From positions 1 to 64,000 of the forward strand of contig JAJVIP010000018.1 of the NCBI GenBank assembly GCA_022072025.1: a stretch of 64,000 nucleotides of DNA, given 5' to 3'. The position numbers and the translations under genes are program-made. Each line of letters begins with the position of its first letter. Within the stretch, counting starts at the first letter, position 1. Shown here in pieces: positions 1 to 8,118 of the stretch. The stretch comes from Elusimicrobiota bacterium (GTDB taxonomy: Bacteria; Elusimicrobiota; Elusimicrobia; F11). The notes under the pieces are model-generated. The model had not been told where the DNA came from, did not search any database, and was given only the letters and a program-made list of their open reading frames with translations.

Positions 1-42
1 CGGTCAGTAAACGGCGCTTACAAGGCGTTCAAGGGAGGGTGA
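1..42 (+). CDS. C-terminal end of an unidentified upstream protein (partial)
   Basis: Frame 1 is open from the first base and ends at a TGA at 40-42, giving a 13-residue tail that ends AYKAFKGG. It lies on the same strand as the prophage-like genes that follow and is probably the end of another structural gene, but the fragment is too short to assign. The 73 bases to the next gene hold a small hairpin (AAGGC-AAAA-GCCTT, about 71-84) and no clear ribosome-binding site. Confidence 0.45.
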   Translation, partial: RSVNGAYKAFKGG

Positions 43-115
43 AGAATTCAGAATTTTGTGTCGCGGCTACAAAGGCAAAAGCCTTAACACAACACATAAC
101 TGAACTCTTCACATA

Positions 116-3100
116 ATGATGCCGAAACTGACGTTCGACACCAAAGCGGAATGGGATCAGGCGGTTGAGAACGTCGGCATTGATACCGATGACGCAGGAT
201 GCGTTCTCTCATCTGGCGCGACGCCGTTGGTTTTGGCGGATGATTTTAACGATGGGTCGCGGGATCCGCTGTGGAAAGGTCATATCTCCAATTCGCTGAT
301 CGCGGGCTTTGACCCATCGGGCCCATCCGATGAGCCGCTCGGCGTGACCAATCTGCGAACCAAGCTCGCGCAATCATTCACCTTGCCGATTCCTATTCAG
401 CTGAGCGAAATACAACTCAAACTCCAAGAATTCGTCATCACAACGATCTCGCCTGATTTGATTGTGGAGATCCGAGACGACGACAGCGGTAAGCCCTCGG
501 GGAACATCTTGGCTTCTCGCACGATTGCCTACGCAAGCCTGACCCCGATCAACGGGTGGACGGTGTTTGATTTTCCCGATCTCCCTCCGCTCCCATCCGG
601 CCAAAAGTTGTGGATCGTCTTCACGACCAATCCCATCGGCTCATCCGGCGAACACATCAATTGGCTCTACGATCTATCCCAGGATCTGCCCGGACAAAAC
701 CTGATGTTCCTCAACGGAAGCACAGGGCAATGGAATACGCAATTTGTTCCGACCCATGATTTTTACTTCCGGTTAAGCCGCGCCATCGACTTAAACCCAA
801 AGCCGACCGAGGCGGGCGGTTATCTTAGTTTCGAGTATCAGAACACAAGCGGCTCCGGCGAGCACATCCACATGATCCGCGACGTCGCGCAAGGGGATTG
901 GGAGTTGGAATGCCGGTTTCGCCTGCGGCGCTTGGCTCCGATATTCAACTCGGGACAATTTGTTTTCGGAATACTGCAAGGCACACGAAGTGTTCTTGAT
1001 GGGGCGCCGCGGACCGCGAAACTTCTGCACGAGTTTCGTTTCAATACCCAGAATAATTTCAATGTGAGCTACGACGCTCGCATGGTGGACGGGAGCGGAA
1101 CTATTCATACCTCTGGTTCCGGGACATGGCCGAATATCAATGTCCAAAACGGCTTCCTCGCCAACGACACGCACATCTTCAATCTCAAAGTCATGCGAGT
1201 GGGCGGCGGCCTTAAATATCTGCTTTACCACTCGGATAATCCAGCTAACATCTTGTTGGAGACGAACGTCTCGCCCAACGTTAGGAATCTTGGCGGAGAC
1301 ATCTTCTTTGATATCGGCTCCACTTCGCTCTTCAACTCGTCGTTCGGCGTCGCCTTTGATCTTGATTACCTAAATCTCAACTCTCCGCCGGTGGAAGTCC
1401 CAACGGGATTCTTGCGGTTGCGCCATAGCTTTGGAGTGAACACAAAGCTCGAAAACTTTGAGATCCGGCGGCAGATCCCCGTGGTTGGCGACAAAGTCGA
1501 ACTTCAGTTTCGCTCAGGGAACACCATCGCCGAGTTAGACGCGGCCGCGTTCGGATCCATTGTGACCACTCAACCGGGATCGTTTGACCCTGGCAATCCA
1601 CAGAACCTTTACGAGAAGGCGATTCTCAACATTCCGCAAGCCAAGTTTTTTGAGACAAAAGTTTTGCTCACGAAGGCGAGCCCGTCCCCAATACTCGAAC
1701 TATACAGTCTCGAATTCACACCGGAATCGACCCCCGCTCCCGAACCGGAGGAGACGAAACCTGTGCTTACCTATCGACGAGTTATTGACTCCAATTCCGA
1801 TTGGGGCCGCGCCGTTGAGAAATCATCCTCCATCGCGATTGTGAACGGCATGGCGACGCTGTCGCCTGTTTTCCAAGACTTGTTCGACGCCTTCGTGATC
1901 GGTTCGGATTGGACGGTCTATCAACGAAACGCCAATGTGTTTTCGTCGCTGGGTTTTTTAAGGATGAATATCTTGAGCGGCGACGCCGATGCCATCCTTG
2001 TGAAAACCAGTCCGATTCCCGCCGCTTTCAACGCGACGGTGCGTTGGAAGCCAGAAGATATCTCCGCCATGCCGAACGGCGCGATGTTCAATATTTTCTC
2101 GGTATTCAACGGCGCGACGTTACCAGTGCCAAACGATATTCGCGTCGGCGGCTTAGGAACATCCACCACCCACCACACCATCATCATTCGCAGAGCAAAA
2201 GGAAGCGACGGCTCTCATCGGTTTGGGCTTGTAGCCTGCCGGTCTGATGGCGTGTTTGTGGGATGGAATCAAACGTCGCAAACGTGGGTGCCCGGGGCCG
2301 GCGATCAAGTAATCCCGGCCGGCAAGGAAGCGACTCTCTGGTCGTTTGAGATTTCTGTTGTCGGCGGCGTGTTAACCATCAAGGCCAAGGACGACCAGTC
2401 GGTCATTCGGTTTGACACCAGCACACAGCCGCTCAATATCAAAATTAACGACAACCAGCGGTGGCTGGTGCTGGGCGACAGCGACTTGTCCGAAATGCCT
2501 TCCGGCACAACGCAACTCGTTGATTCCATCGAAACGGATATTCCGACGAGCGGAGCATCGAGTGGGTTCGTTCGTTTCCGAGAATCGCTTGGAGCGAAGG
2601 CGAAACTGGGAACCATCAAAGTCATTCCCTCGACGCTGATCCAAACCGATCCCGCTCCCATTGCCATTAAGGCGCGTTCCGCCGACACGCTCACGGATCT
2701 CGTCGACGCGGCGTTCAAGGAGTCAGGACAGTTTGTGCCAAGCGTTTTTGGGAACGAGATCAACTTGGACGTGCCGCCGTGCGCGTATATCGAAGTCGAA
2801 CTCAATTTGTTCTCCCAGTCGCCGGGTCCAGAGATCCAGTTTCTATCGTGGGAGATCGAACCGCTCATCGATGACACACCGCTTATTCTCTCGCTTGACG
2901 CCATCACGCCAGACGCCGTTGCCGTCTCATCCTCGGTCGGCGCCGCCCAACCAGAAAATCAATCCTCAGTTCCAAACGTCAAGGACGGCGATCCCAACAC
3001 TCAATGGGTTTCCACAACGGGTTTGGAGGGGTTTGGGATTTCATGGTCGCTGACGTTGGGGTTTAAAAAGGGAACGGTGTTTTTCGAGGAGATCATCGAC

Positions 3101-3652
3101 ACGTTGATTCTTCGTAACACCAATTTCAAAAAAATCACGATCACTCTTACCGAACTCAACTCCAATAATTCTGAAACGGTTTTTTCAGGAGAGCTGCTTA
3201 CGTCCGACGCGATCATCACGTTTCCGCCCAAACTAACCGCGCAGATCATTATCGCCATCGAGACAAGCCAAACCCCGAACGAGCAAAAGACGTTGGGCGA
3301 GATTTACGCGGGGCGGCTTCTGGTGGCGTTGCCCAATTTCACGCGCTACGAGCCGAAACGGGAGCTGGTCGAGTCCGGAACTCTGCGAACTCTCGGCGGC
3401 AAGATCGTGGCTTTTCGTGGCCGCGACAAATATATGGGCCGCTGGACGGTGGAGCAGGTATCGAAAGAACTCAAGGATATCCTCGAAGAGACGTTTAAAA
3501 CGAACGCCTTGGTGACGTTTTGGCCAGAGCCGAAATTCCGAACGCGAGATTTATTCGACGTGGCGTGGAAATTGGAAGAGATTCCGTTCCCTTACACCGA
3601 TTTATTCAAAACCGCCGGTCACACCATCGAAGCGGAGATGACTGAAGTATAG
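116..3652 (+). CDS. Large phage tail/adhesin-like protein with two duplicated modules
   Basis: This 1178-residue protein is beta-rich and has no signal peptide or transmembrane segment. Two long modules can be aligned by eye. Residues about 8-540 open with DTKAEWDQAVEN and residues about 551-910 open with DSNSDWGRAVEK; each closes with a related block (FLRLRHSFGVNTKLE versus FVRFRESLGAKAKLG). Residues about 925-1058 resemble a discoidin (F5/8 type C) fold (DGDPNTQWVS). The last 120 residues are different and may be the attachment part. Position before an amidase and a holin-like gene suggests a virion tail, baseplate or receptor-binding protein, which is inference. An in-frame TGA just upstream restricts the start to ATG 116 or 119; no Shine-Dalgarno is visible. 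A secreted carbohydrate-binding protein is an alternative. Confidence 0.7.
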   Translation: MMPKLTFDTKAEWDQAVENVGIDTDDAGCVLSSGATPLVLADDFNDGSRDPLWKGHISNSLIAGFDPSGPSDEPLGVTNLRTKLAQSFTLPIPIQLSEIQLKLQEFVITTISPDLIVEIRDDDSGKPSGNILASRTIAYASLTPINGWTVFDFPDLPPLPSGQKLWIVFTTNPIGSSGEHINWLYDLSQDLPGQNLMFLNGSTGQWNTQFVPTHDFYFRLSRAIDLNPKPTEAGGYLSFEYQNTSGSGEHIHMIRDVAQGDWELECRFRLRRLAPIFNSGQFVFGILQGTRSVLDGAPRTAKLLHEFRFNTQNNFNVSYDARMVDGSGTIHTSGSGTWPNINVQNGFLANDTHIFNLKVMRVGGGLKYLLYHSDNPANILLETNVSPNVRNLGGDIFFDIGSTSLFNSSFGVAFDLDYLNLNSPPVEVPTGFLRLRHSFGVNTKLENFEIRRQIPVVGDKVELQFRSGNTIAELDAAAFGSIVTTQPGSFDPGNPQNLYEKAILNIPQAKFFETKVLLTKASPSPILELYSLEFTPESTPAPEPEETKPVLTYRRVIDSNSDWGRAVEKSSSIAIVNGMATLSPVFQDLFDAFVIGSDWTVYQRNANVFSSLGFLRMNILSGDADAILVKTSPIPAAFNATVRWKPEDISAMPNGAMFNIFSVFNGATLPVPNDIRVGGLGTSTTHHTIIIRRAKGSDGSHRFGLVACRSDGVFVGWNQTSQTWVPGAGDQVIPAGKEATLWSFEISVVGGVLTIKAKDDQSVIRFDTSTQPLNIKINDNQRWLVLGDSDLSEMPSGTTQLVDSIETDIPTSGASSGFVRFRESLGAKAKLGTIKVIPSTLIQTDPAPIAIKARSADTLTDLVDAAFKESGQFVPSVFGNEINLDVPPCAYIEVELNLFSQSPGPEIQFLSWEIEPLIDDTPLILSLDAITPDAVAVSSSVGAAQPENQSSVPNVKDGDPNTQWVSTTGLEGFGISWSLTLGFKKGTVFFEEIIDTLILRNTNFKKITITLTELNSNNSETVFSGELLTSDAIITFPPKLTAQIIIAIETSQTPNEQKTLGEIYAGRLLVALPNFTRYEPKRELVESGTLRTLGGKIVAFRGRDKYMGRWTVEQVSKELKDILEETFKTNALVTFWPEPKFRTRDLFDVAWKLEEIPFPYTDLFKTAGHTIEAEMTEV

Positions 3653-3679
3653 GGACATGATCCCGAGGAGGAATCAACA

Positions 3680-4111
3680 ATGGCAAACCAAGACGCTTTA
3701 AGAGACGGAAATCGAACGCCGACGCTTCTCTTTGAGCAAACCAATGAAATTCGGCGCGTGTCGGAAGTGAACCCGCTTCCAGTTGCGGTAGTCGGAACAA
3801 ATTTCGGTCTTACAACCGTGACGTTCGAAAAGGTTGGGCCGGGAACGGTAGCCCTCGTTACGCCCAGCGCCGGTAAAAAAGTGGCGGTACGAGGCGCGAT
3901 GATCACGCTCGAATCCGCCACTGGCGCCGAAGTGGACATTCGCTTCGCCACGACGAACAAATTGATTCACAAAGTCTACCGGGGTGACCAGACCGGCGAT
4001 TATGTCGAACTGAACCTTGAAGGCAATGTGAACGAGTTGGTGAACGCCGTGGTGGTCGGCATTTCAGCGGGGCAAAAAGTATTTTTCCTCGTGAATTACC
4101 AAGAGAAATAA
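3680..4111 (+). CDS. Small beta-rich structural protein of the prophage-like block
   Basis: A 143-residue soluble protein with alternating hydrophobic and polar residues typical of a beta-sandwich, no cysteine and no signal peptide. ATG 3680 is preceded by a strong GAGGAGG. The gene lies 27 bases after the large tail-like protein and one base before the next gene, so it is part of the same transcript. By position it could be a head-decoration or tail-associated protein. I do not recognise a family. Confidence 0.65.
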   Translation: MANQDALRDGNRTPTLLFEQTNEIRRVSEVNPLPVAVVGTNFGLTTVTFEKVGPGTVALVTPSAGKKVAVRGAMITLESATGAEVDIRFATTNKLIHKVYRGDQTGDYVELNLEGNVNELVNAVVVGISAGQKVFFLVNYQEK

Positions 4112-4112
4112 C

Positions 4113-4490
4113 GTGGAAAAGGAATCAGAACTTCACGACTATTCCCTTTATCTCGCCGCCGACCAGAAGATCGACAAGTTAAAAGATCAGGTGAGCGAGC
4201 TGTTTCAAAAGGATCACGCCAACAAAGAGCGCATTGATCATTTGGATGAGCGCTTAAACCTCGGTGTGGCTCAAACGGGTCGTGAGAACTCCACGAAAAT
4301 CATGGAAATGGCGGTTAAGTTGAACGACCTCCAACACGCGTTGACCGCCGAGAAATCCACAGTGGTTCATCTTGAAAAAGTGTTGGGCCGGATCATGGCG
4401 GGAATTTTTTGGGTGAGTTTCACGGGGATCATGGGCGGCATGATCGCTCTCGCCTATCAAATCATCAAAGTCCGGTTGATCGGCGGATAG
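4113..4490 (+). CDS. Coiled-coil protein with C-terminal membrane segment
   Basis: A 125-residue protein starting with GTG one base after the previous stop. Residues about 15-90 are charged and heptad-like, consistent with a coiled coil. Residues about 92-118 form one transmembrane segment (GIFWVSFTGIMGGMIALAYQII) followed by a short basic tail. A cytoplasmic coiled coil with a membrane anchor directly before an endolysin is common in phage lysis cassettes, so a lysis accessory or holin-partner role is plausible. The family is not recognised. Confidence 0.6.
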   Translation: MEKESELHDYSLYLAADQKIDKLKDQVSELFQKDHANKERIDHLDERLNLGVAQTGRENSTKIMEMAVKLNDLQHALTAEKSTVVHLEKVLGRIMAGIFWVSFTGIMGGMIALAYQIIKVRLIGG

Positions 4491-4494
4491 CACG

Positions 4495-5058
4495 ATGGCG
4501 CTCGATCTGAAAATTCCGACCAAAAACGCCCGAAAGTGGAAAGGCATTTGTTGGCACCATTCGGCATCCCCTGACAAAGTGACGCGGGATTGGGATTCCA
4601 TCGTCAAATATCACACGAGCTATCGGATTGATTTCGATATCGTGACCCGCGCGGAGTTTGATCGAAGGCTCGCCGCGCACAAAGGAAACGTTTTTCAGAA
4701 ACCGTGGAACGCGGTTGGTTACCACGCGGGGACGGAGATTGTGAACGGAAAACCCGCTTTCTCGTGGGGCCGTTCGTTATCAATGACGGGCGCTCATGCG
4801 GGAGTCTCCGGCGTCTCCAATAAATTCAACGAAGATTTCATCGGGATCTGTTGCATCGGAAATTACGATCCCATCTCACCGGATCCGGCGCTCTGGAATT
4901 TCAATCTTGAAGTGACTCGCGCCTTCATGACCTCTTTCAAAATCCCAAGAGAACAGGTGATCGGCCACCGTGAGGTGTTCGACCGCCTAAAAATTCCAAA
5001 ACAAAAATCGTGCCCTGGCAAATCGTGGAATCTCGATTTGTTCCGTGCCGATCTATAG
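4495..5058 (+). CDS. N-acetylmuramoyl-L-alanine amidase (endolysin, Amidase_2/PGRP fold)
   Basis: A 187-residue amidase of the T7 lysozyme/PGRP type, cleaving the lactyl-amide bond between MurNAc and L-Ala. Zinc ligands are visible as the first His in WHHSAS (about residue 21) and in the C-terminal pair GHREV...SCPG (His about 162, Cys about 178). The GYHAG segment is also typical. There is no signal peptide, which fits a holin-dependent endolysin. The gene sits between a membrane-anchored coiled-coil gene and a holin-like gene, giving a compact lysis cassette. It overlaps no gene; the holin-like start follows 13 bases later. Confidence 0.88.
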   Translation: MALDLKIPTKNARKWKGICWHHSASPDKVTRDWDSIVKYHTSYRIDFDIVTRAEFDRRLAAHKGNVFQKPWNAVGYHAGTEIVNGKPAFSWGRSLSMTGAHAGVSGVSNKFNEDFIGICCIGNYDPISPDPALWNFNLEVTRAFMTSFKIPREQVIGHREVFDRLKIPKQKSCPGKSWNLDLFRADL

Positions 5059-5071
5059 GAGGATTATCCAA

Positions 5072-5389
5072 ATGGAACCAGCAAGCATTATCGCCATCAT
5101 CACCGCCGCCATCCCGTTCGTCACGGCGGCCGCAAAGAAAATACTCAAGACGGACACCTGGGGAGAGCGAAAACGCGGGTGGAACGCGCTCTTGCCGATT
5201 GTGATTGGCATCGCTTCGGCAGGGGTCTATGCCCATTCTCAAGGCCATGATTGGGTCACGTCTCTCGCGATCGGACTTGGATCCGGCGGAGTGGCGTCAA
5301 GCGTGCGCGATATCGATAAAAATCTGACGAATCTTGTGGGGGCGTTGCTCTCGTTTTTTAAAGGGCCACAGGACAACAAGCCTGCCTGA
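5072..5389 (+). CDS. Holin-like small membrane protein
   Basis: A 105-residue protein starting at ATG 5072, placed 8 bases after AGGAGG. It has two hydrophobic stretches, residues about 4-19 (SIIAIITAAIPFVTAAA) and 38-55 (ALLPIVIGIASAGVYA), plus an amphipathic glycine-rich region near 62-75. Small size, membrane segments and a place directly after the amidase support a holin that permeabilises the inner membrane. No family signature is certain. The stop at 5389 abuts the stop of the convergent recombinase at 5390. Confidence 0.6.
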   Translation: MEPASIIAIITAAIPFVTAAAKKILKTDTWGERKRGWNALLPIVIGIASAGVYAHSQGHDWVTSLAIGLGSGGVASSVRDIDKNLTNLVGALLSFFKGPQDNKPA

Positions 5390-6283
5390 TTATTTCGAGA
5401 ATCGCGGATGGTGTTGAAGGGTTTCTCTTAAGAAACTCACGTCGACGTGCGAGTAAATCTGGGTCTGCCGGATGTCTTTATGCCCTAAAGCAGCCTGAAT
5501 TCCTCGGAGATTGGCCCCGCCCGCCAACAAATGCGTCGCGAACGAATGCCGAAGCTGATGAGGCGATACGCGTCCCTTGATGCCGGCCCGATTCGCCCAC
5601 CGTTTCAAAAGCCACCAAAATGTTCCTCGGCTGATCGGTTTTCCTTTGGCGCTCACGAACACGTGCGGCGATACTATGTTTCGTTGTTTATTTCTCATTC
5701 CCATGTAATGTTGAAGCGCATCACCGAAATTTTTCCCGAAGGGAACAAGACGATCCCGCCCTCCTTTGCCTCGGCGCACACGAATAAAACCTTCCTCGAA
5801 GTTCACGTCGTCGGTTTTGAGATTGACCAATTCGGAAACGCGCAGACCCAGATTGTAGGCGGCGTCGATCATGGTTTGCGTTCGCAGAGTTTTGAAGGAA
5901 ACGGTGGTGATCGGAGCCAGAAGCGCGTTCATTTGGACGACGGACAATGGTTCGGGAATAATGTGATCGAATTTCGGGAGTTTGAGCGTGGCGGTTGGAT
6001 CGCTGGCGAGAAACTTCTCTGAAAAAAGGAACCTGTGAAATTGGCGAACGGCCAGCGCCAAATGAAACACCGAACTTGGTTTGAGTCCCGCTCGTTGCCG
6101 CGCTCCGATGTACGCCACGATGGTTTCTTTTTTTGATTCGGCGAGGGACACATTGTTCCGAGCAATGTGGCGGAGATACCCTTCGATCTGTATTCGGTAG
6201 GCCGACTGGGTCGCGGGCGATAAGCCGCGCTCTACACGCAAATGAGTGAGAAACCGAGCCAGGTGGCCGACGCTCTCCGTCAT
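5390..6283 (-). CDS. Tyrosine recombinase/integrase (XerC/XerD-like)
   Basis: A 297-residue site-specific recombinase with an N-terminal SAM-like DNA-binding domain (about 5-90) and a C-terminal catalytic domain. The catalytic set is complete: Arg in GLRVSEL, Lys in RRGKGGRDR, HQLRH, the second His in LGHKDI, and the nucleophile Tyr in QIYSHV. It is the last gene of a minus operon whose preceding gene overlaps it by ATGA (6280-6283). Being the only recombinase in the prophage-like block, it may be the integrase of that element. A chromosomal Xer-type resolvase is the alternative. Confidence 0.92.
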   Translation of the reverse strand: MTESVGHLARFLTHLRVERGLSPATQSAYRIQIEGYLRHIARNNVSLAESKKETIVAYIGARQRAGLKPSSVFHLALAVRQFHRFLFSEKFLASDPTATLKLPKFDHIIPEPLSVVQMNALLAPITTVSFKTLRTQTMIDAAYNLGLRVSELVNLKTDDVNFEEGFIRVRRGKGGRDRLVPFGKNFGDALQHYMGMRNKQRNIVSPHVFVSAKGKPISRGTFWWLLKRWANRAGIKGRVSPHQLRHSFATHLLAGGANLRGIQAALGHKDIRQTQIYSHVDVSFLRETLQHHPRFSK

Positions 6284-6591
6284 AGGTTGACCGAGAACAC
6301 CACCGCGCCGGTGGCGGATTTGAACTCGACGGTTTTGGCCTTCTTCATGCTGTCGGCCGAAGCCATGTTCTTGATCGCTTCGGCGACGTTGACGGCGGTC
6401 ATCCGCCGGTGCGCTTCCATCGACGCCTCTTTATGGTCGGAGAAGATGGTGACGTTGTCGTCCGAGGTCAACCCGCCTTTGAATTGACGCTCCAGCCCAT
6501 CGATGGTCGTCTCAAACAAGATGTCGGCCAGTTCGCTTGAGGGTTTGGCATCGACCACGACCCAAAACTTATCGCCTTGATTAATTCGCAT
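6280..6591 (-). CDS. Small hypothetical protein of the integrase operon
   Basis: A 103-residue acidic-to-neutral soluble protein beginning MRINQGDKFWVVVDAKP. ATG at 6591 is chosen because AAGGAGA lies about 7 bases upstream; an in-frame ATG two codons earlier is too close to that site. The gene overlaps the previous one by 11 bases and the recombinase by ATGA, so translation is coupled along the operon. I do not recognise a family. The single-exchange repeated pattern (alternating strands, then two helices) would fit a small regulatory or recombination accessory protein, but this is a guess. Confidence 0.6.
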   Translation of the reverse strand: MRINQGDKFWVVVDAKPSSELADILFETTIDGLERQFKGGLTSDDNVTIFSDHKEASMEAHRRMTAVNVAEAIKNMASADSMKKAKTVEFKSATGAVVFSVNL

Positions 6592-7054
6592 GGCCATTCT
6601 CCTTGGGTTTGATGACGCGCACGTGTTTTTTGTCATTCTTCTCAATCTTCCATCCTTTGCGGGAGAAAGAAACCATGCGGGCCCGGACGTTGGCCTCGAC
6701 GTCTTTGCCTTTGGCGAGATCCGCCGCTTGTTTGATCGCCAGTTCAGCAATCTCCTTTACGGTTTTTCCACCCGCAAAGAGCATCGGGTCGATGGTTGCC
6801 GAGAGTGATTCTTTGTTCGGTTTGCGTCCTCCTTTGGGCCGACCGCCCCCATTCGCGCGGATCAGGATTTTCGCCTCTTTGTTGACCTCGGCGTCGCGGT
6901 AAGGTTTCAACTCGTAGTTCTTCGCGACGTCGATCTCATTTTCGGAGCCGCTGATTTTGAGAACCACCTTGTCGCCCTTGTGCGCGACCACGGTGACTGG
7001 CGTTCCTTTTTTTGACAGGTACTTCTGGCCTACTTTTGCGTCGATGGCATTCAT
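6581..7054 (-). CDS. Hypothetical protein with SH3/KOW-like N-terminus and basic C-terminus
   Basis: A 157-residue basic protein. Residues about 5-50 (VGQKYLSKKGTPVTVVAHKG) look like a small SH3/KOW-type beta-barrel. A glycine- and lysine-rich linker follows (GGGRPKGGRKPNKES), then a helical segment rich in Lys and Ala. These features suggest nucleic-acid binding, which is inference. ATG 7054 is preceded by AAGGAGG with good spacing and overlaps the upstream stop as ATGA. The gene is the third of five coupled minus-strand genes ending in the recombinase. Confidence 0.6.
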   Translation of the reverse strand: MNAIDAKVGQKYLSKKGTPVTVVAHKGDKVVLKISGSENEIDVAKNYELKPYRDAEVNKEAKILIRANGGGRPKGGRKPNKESLSATIDPMLFAGGKTVKEIAELAIKQAADLAKGKDVEANVRARMVSFSRKGWKIEKNDKKHVRVIKPKENGHAN

Positions 7055-7293
7055 TTGGATTGTCCTCCTTGTTTGGTGATGACGGGTTTTTTGAAAACGG
7101 CGAAGTCCACTCCTTTGCATTTGCGCCCTTCGATTTTTCGGATGATCCGCCGCAGATGCGCGATCCATTCCTTGTCTTGACCGGGTCGATCCTCCGGCCC
7201 GAGCTGGCCGGATTGGATCATGTGGATTTTTGATCCCAGCGCTTCGACGATCTCTTCCCAGTCGGCCATGTCAAACCGGATTTCATTCTTCAT
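7051..7293 (-). CDS. Small hypothetical protein of the integrase operon
   Basis: An 80-residue protein starting MKNEIRFDMADWEEIVEALGS; the first half is helical and acidic, the second basic (LRRIIRKIEGRKCKG). The start at 7293 lies inside the end of the upstream gene (7283) and its stop overlaps the next start (ATGA at 7051-7054), so it is translationally coupled on both sides. No family is recognised. Confidence 0.55.
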   Translation of the reverse strand: MKNEIRFDMADWEEIVEALGSKIHMIQSGQLGPEDRPGQDKEWIAHLRRIIRKIEGRKCKGVDFAVFKKPVITKQGGQSK

Positions 7294-7507
7294 CGGATTC
7301 TTCCTCCTCGTTTTCCTCGCCAATGTCGTCCACGTACTCCAAGACGGTCGCAAGGAGATGGTCGTAATCGCCTGACATCGCCTTGGCGGTCATTTCCTTC
7401 ACCTTGTCGCCTTGCCCCGCTTGGCGGAGGGCTTTGCTGACGCGCCCCAGAATCGCGAAGGCGTTGCCGTCTTCGCCGACCAGCCTGACTTTTGGTTTTT
7501 CGTTCAT
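7283..7507 (-). CDS. Small acidic-tailed hypothetical protein, first gene of the integrase operon
   Basis: A 74-residue helical protein starting MNEKPKVRLVGEDGNAF and ending in an acidic tail (EENEEEESDEE). ATG 7507 has GGAGG seven bases upstream. The GNAF...GRVSKALRQAG segment resembles small phage and plasmid proteins of unknown function. It leads a coupled five-gene operon down to the recombinase. An acidic tail could help protein-protein contact or DNA mimicry, but nothing here proves it. Confidence 0.55.
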   Translation of the reverse strand: MNEKPKVRLVGEDGNAFAILGRVSKALRQAGQGDKVKEMTAKAMSGDYDHLLATVLEYVDDIGEENEEEESDEE

Positions 7508-8007
7508 TTTGGGCCTCCGTTGTTCGCCCACGTTGCGCCGTTCGTGCAACCCGTTGCCCCGTTTGGGCTATTTTTTGCCGCTCTGTCCGGACCCAAGTAC
7601 AGCGACTTCGCGGATCAATCAAGGCTTTTCAAAGCCAAAATGGCCTATAAAAATCAAACGGTTTGCGAATTCGCTAAGTCAGCGATTCGACGTCGGAATC
7701 AGGTCGGTTGGAAGGACTACCTTCTGCGGGCAAGAAAGCCAAATGAATTCTGGATGATTTTAGGTGGAGGAATTAACGATACGGCCACTGCAAAGAAAAT
7801 ACTCACGATGGATAATAGGCGAAAATATTGATGGATCGTATGGTGATGTTAAACCCCAGTTCGAGTCTTTTCTCTGCTAGGTCATCTATTTAGGAGGTAA
7901 AATCTCCGGGTTGTGGATAAGTTAGATTTTTAGAGGGAAAACATTGATTGTATTGTGATTTAGTCTCGTCATTAAAATGTAACACTAACAACAATAAGGA
8001 GGTGAAA
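7508..8007. other. Intergenic region between the integrase operon and the outer-membrane protein
   Basis: This 500-base stretch separates two divergent transcription units and should contain the promoter of the minus operon and of the + strand unit at 8008. It becomes AT-rich after about 7830. A perfect short dyad (GGCTTT-TC-AAAGCC) lies near 7624-7637. One open frame of 63 codons (7640-7831, + strand) has no Shine-Dalgarno and is listed separately at low confidence. I see no convincing paired -35/-10. Confidence 0.5.
7640..7831 (+). CDS. Possible small ORF, doubtful
   Basis: The 63-codon frame starts MAYKNQTVCEFAKSAIRRRN and ends LTMDNRRKY. The amino acid mix is protein-like, but no ribosome-binding site precedes it and the frame continues open upstream across the start region of the minus operon. 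It is kept only because it fills an otherwise empty interval. Confidence 0.15.
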   Translation: MAYKNQTVCEFAKSAIRRRNQVGWKDYLLRARKPNEFWMILGGGINDTATAKKILTMDNRRKY

Positions 8008-8118
8008 ATGAGTCCGGTTAGAAGATTCGCATCGCCCCTCGCTCTAATTTTTTTCGAAAAATCATCGAACATAAGTCTGGAGAGGATTACTTTTATTTCT
8101 CAAGAGGAACAAATATGA
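8008..8118 (+). CDS. 36-residue ORF translationally coupled to the outer-membrane protein
   Basis: The ATG at 8008 follows a near-perfect AAGGAGGTG (7996-8004). The frame encodes 36 residues (MSPVRRFASPLALIFFEKSS... ending QEEQI) and its TGA at 8116-8118 overlaps the ATG of the next gene at 8115. The Shine-Dalgarno is stronger than that of the downstream gene, which has only AAGAGG. It could be a leader peptide that couples translation of the barrel protein or a small gene in its own right. It contains a short hydrophobic patch (LALIFF) but no proper membrane segment. Confidence 0.5.
   Translation: MSPVRRFASPLALIFFEKSSNISLERITFISQEEQI

Noticed and set aside
791-1231. Antisense frames of 60-200 codons inside the large tail-like gene and inside other long genes
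   Set aside because: They lie opposite clearly coding frames, lack ribosome-binding sites and show arginine/serine-rich shadow composition.
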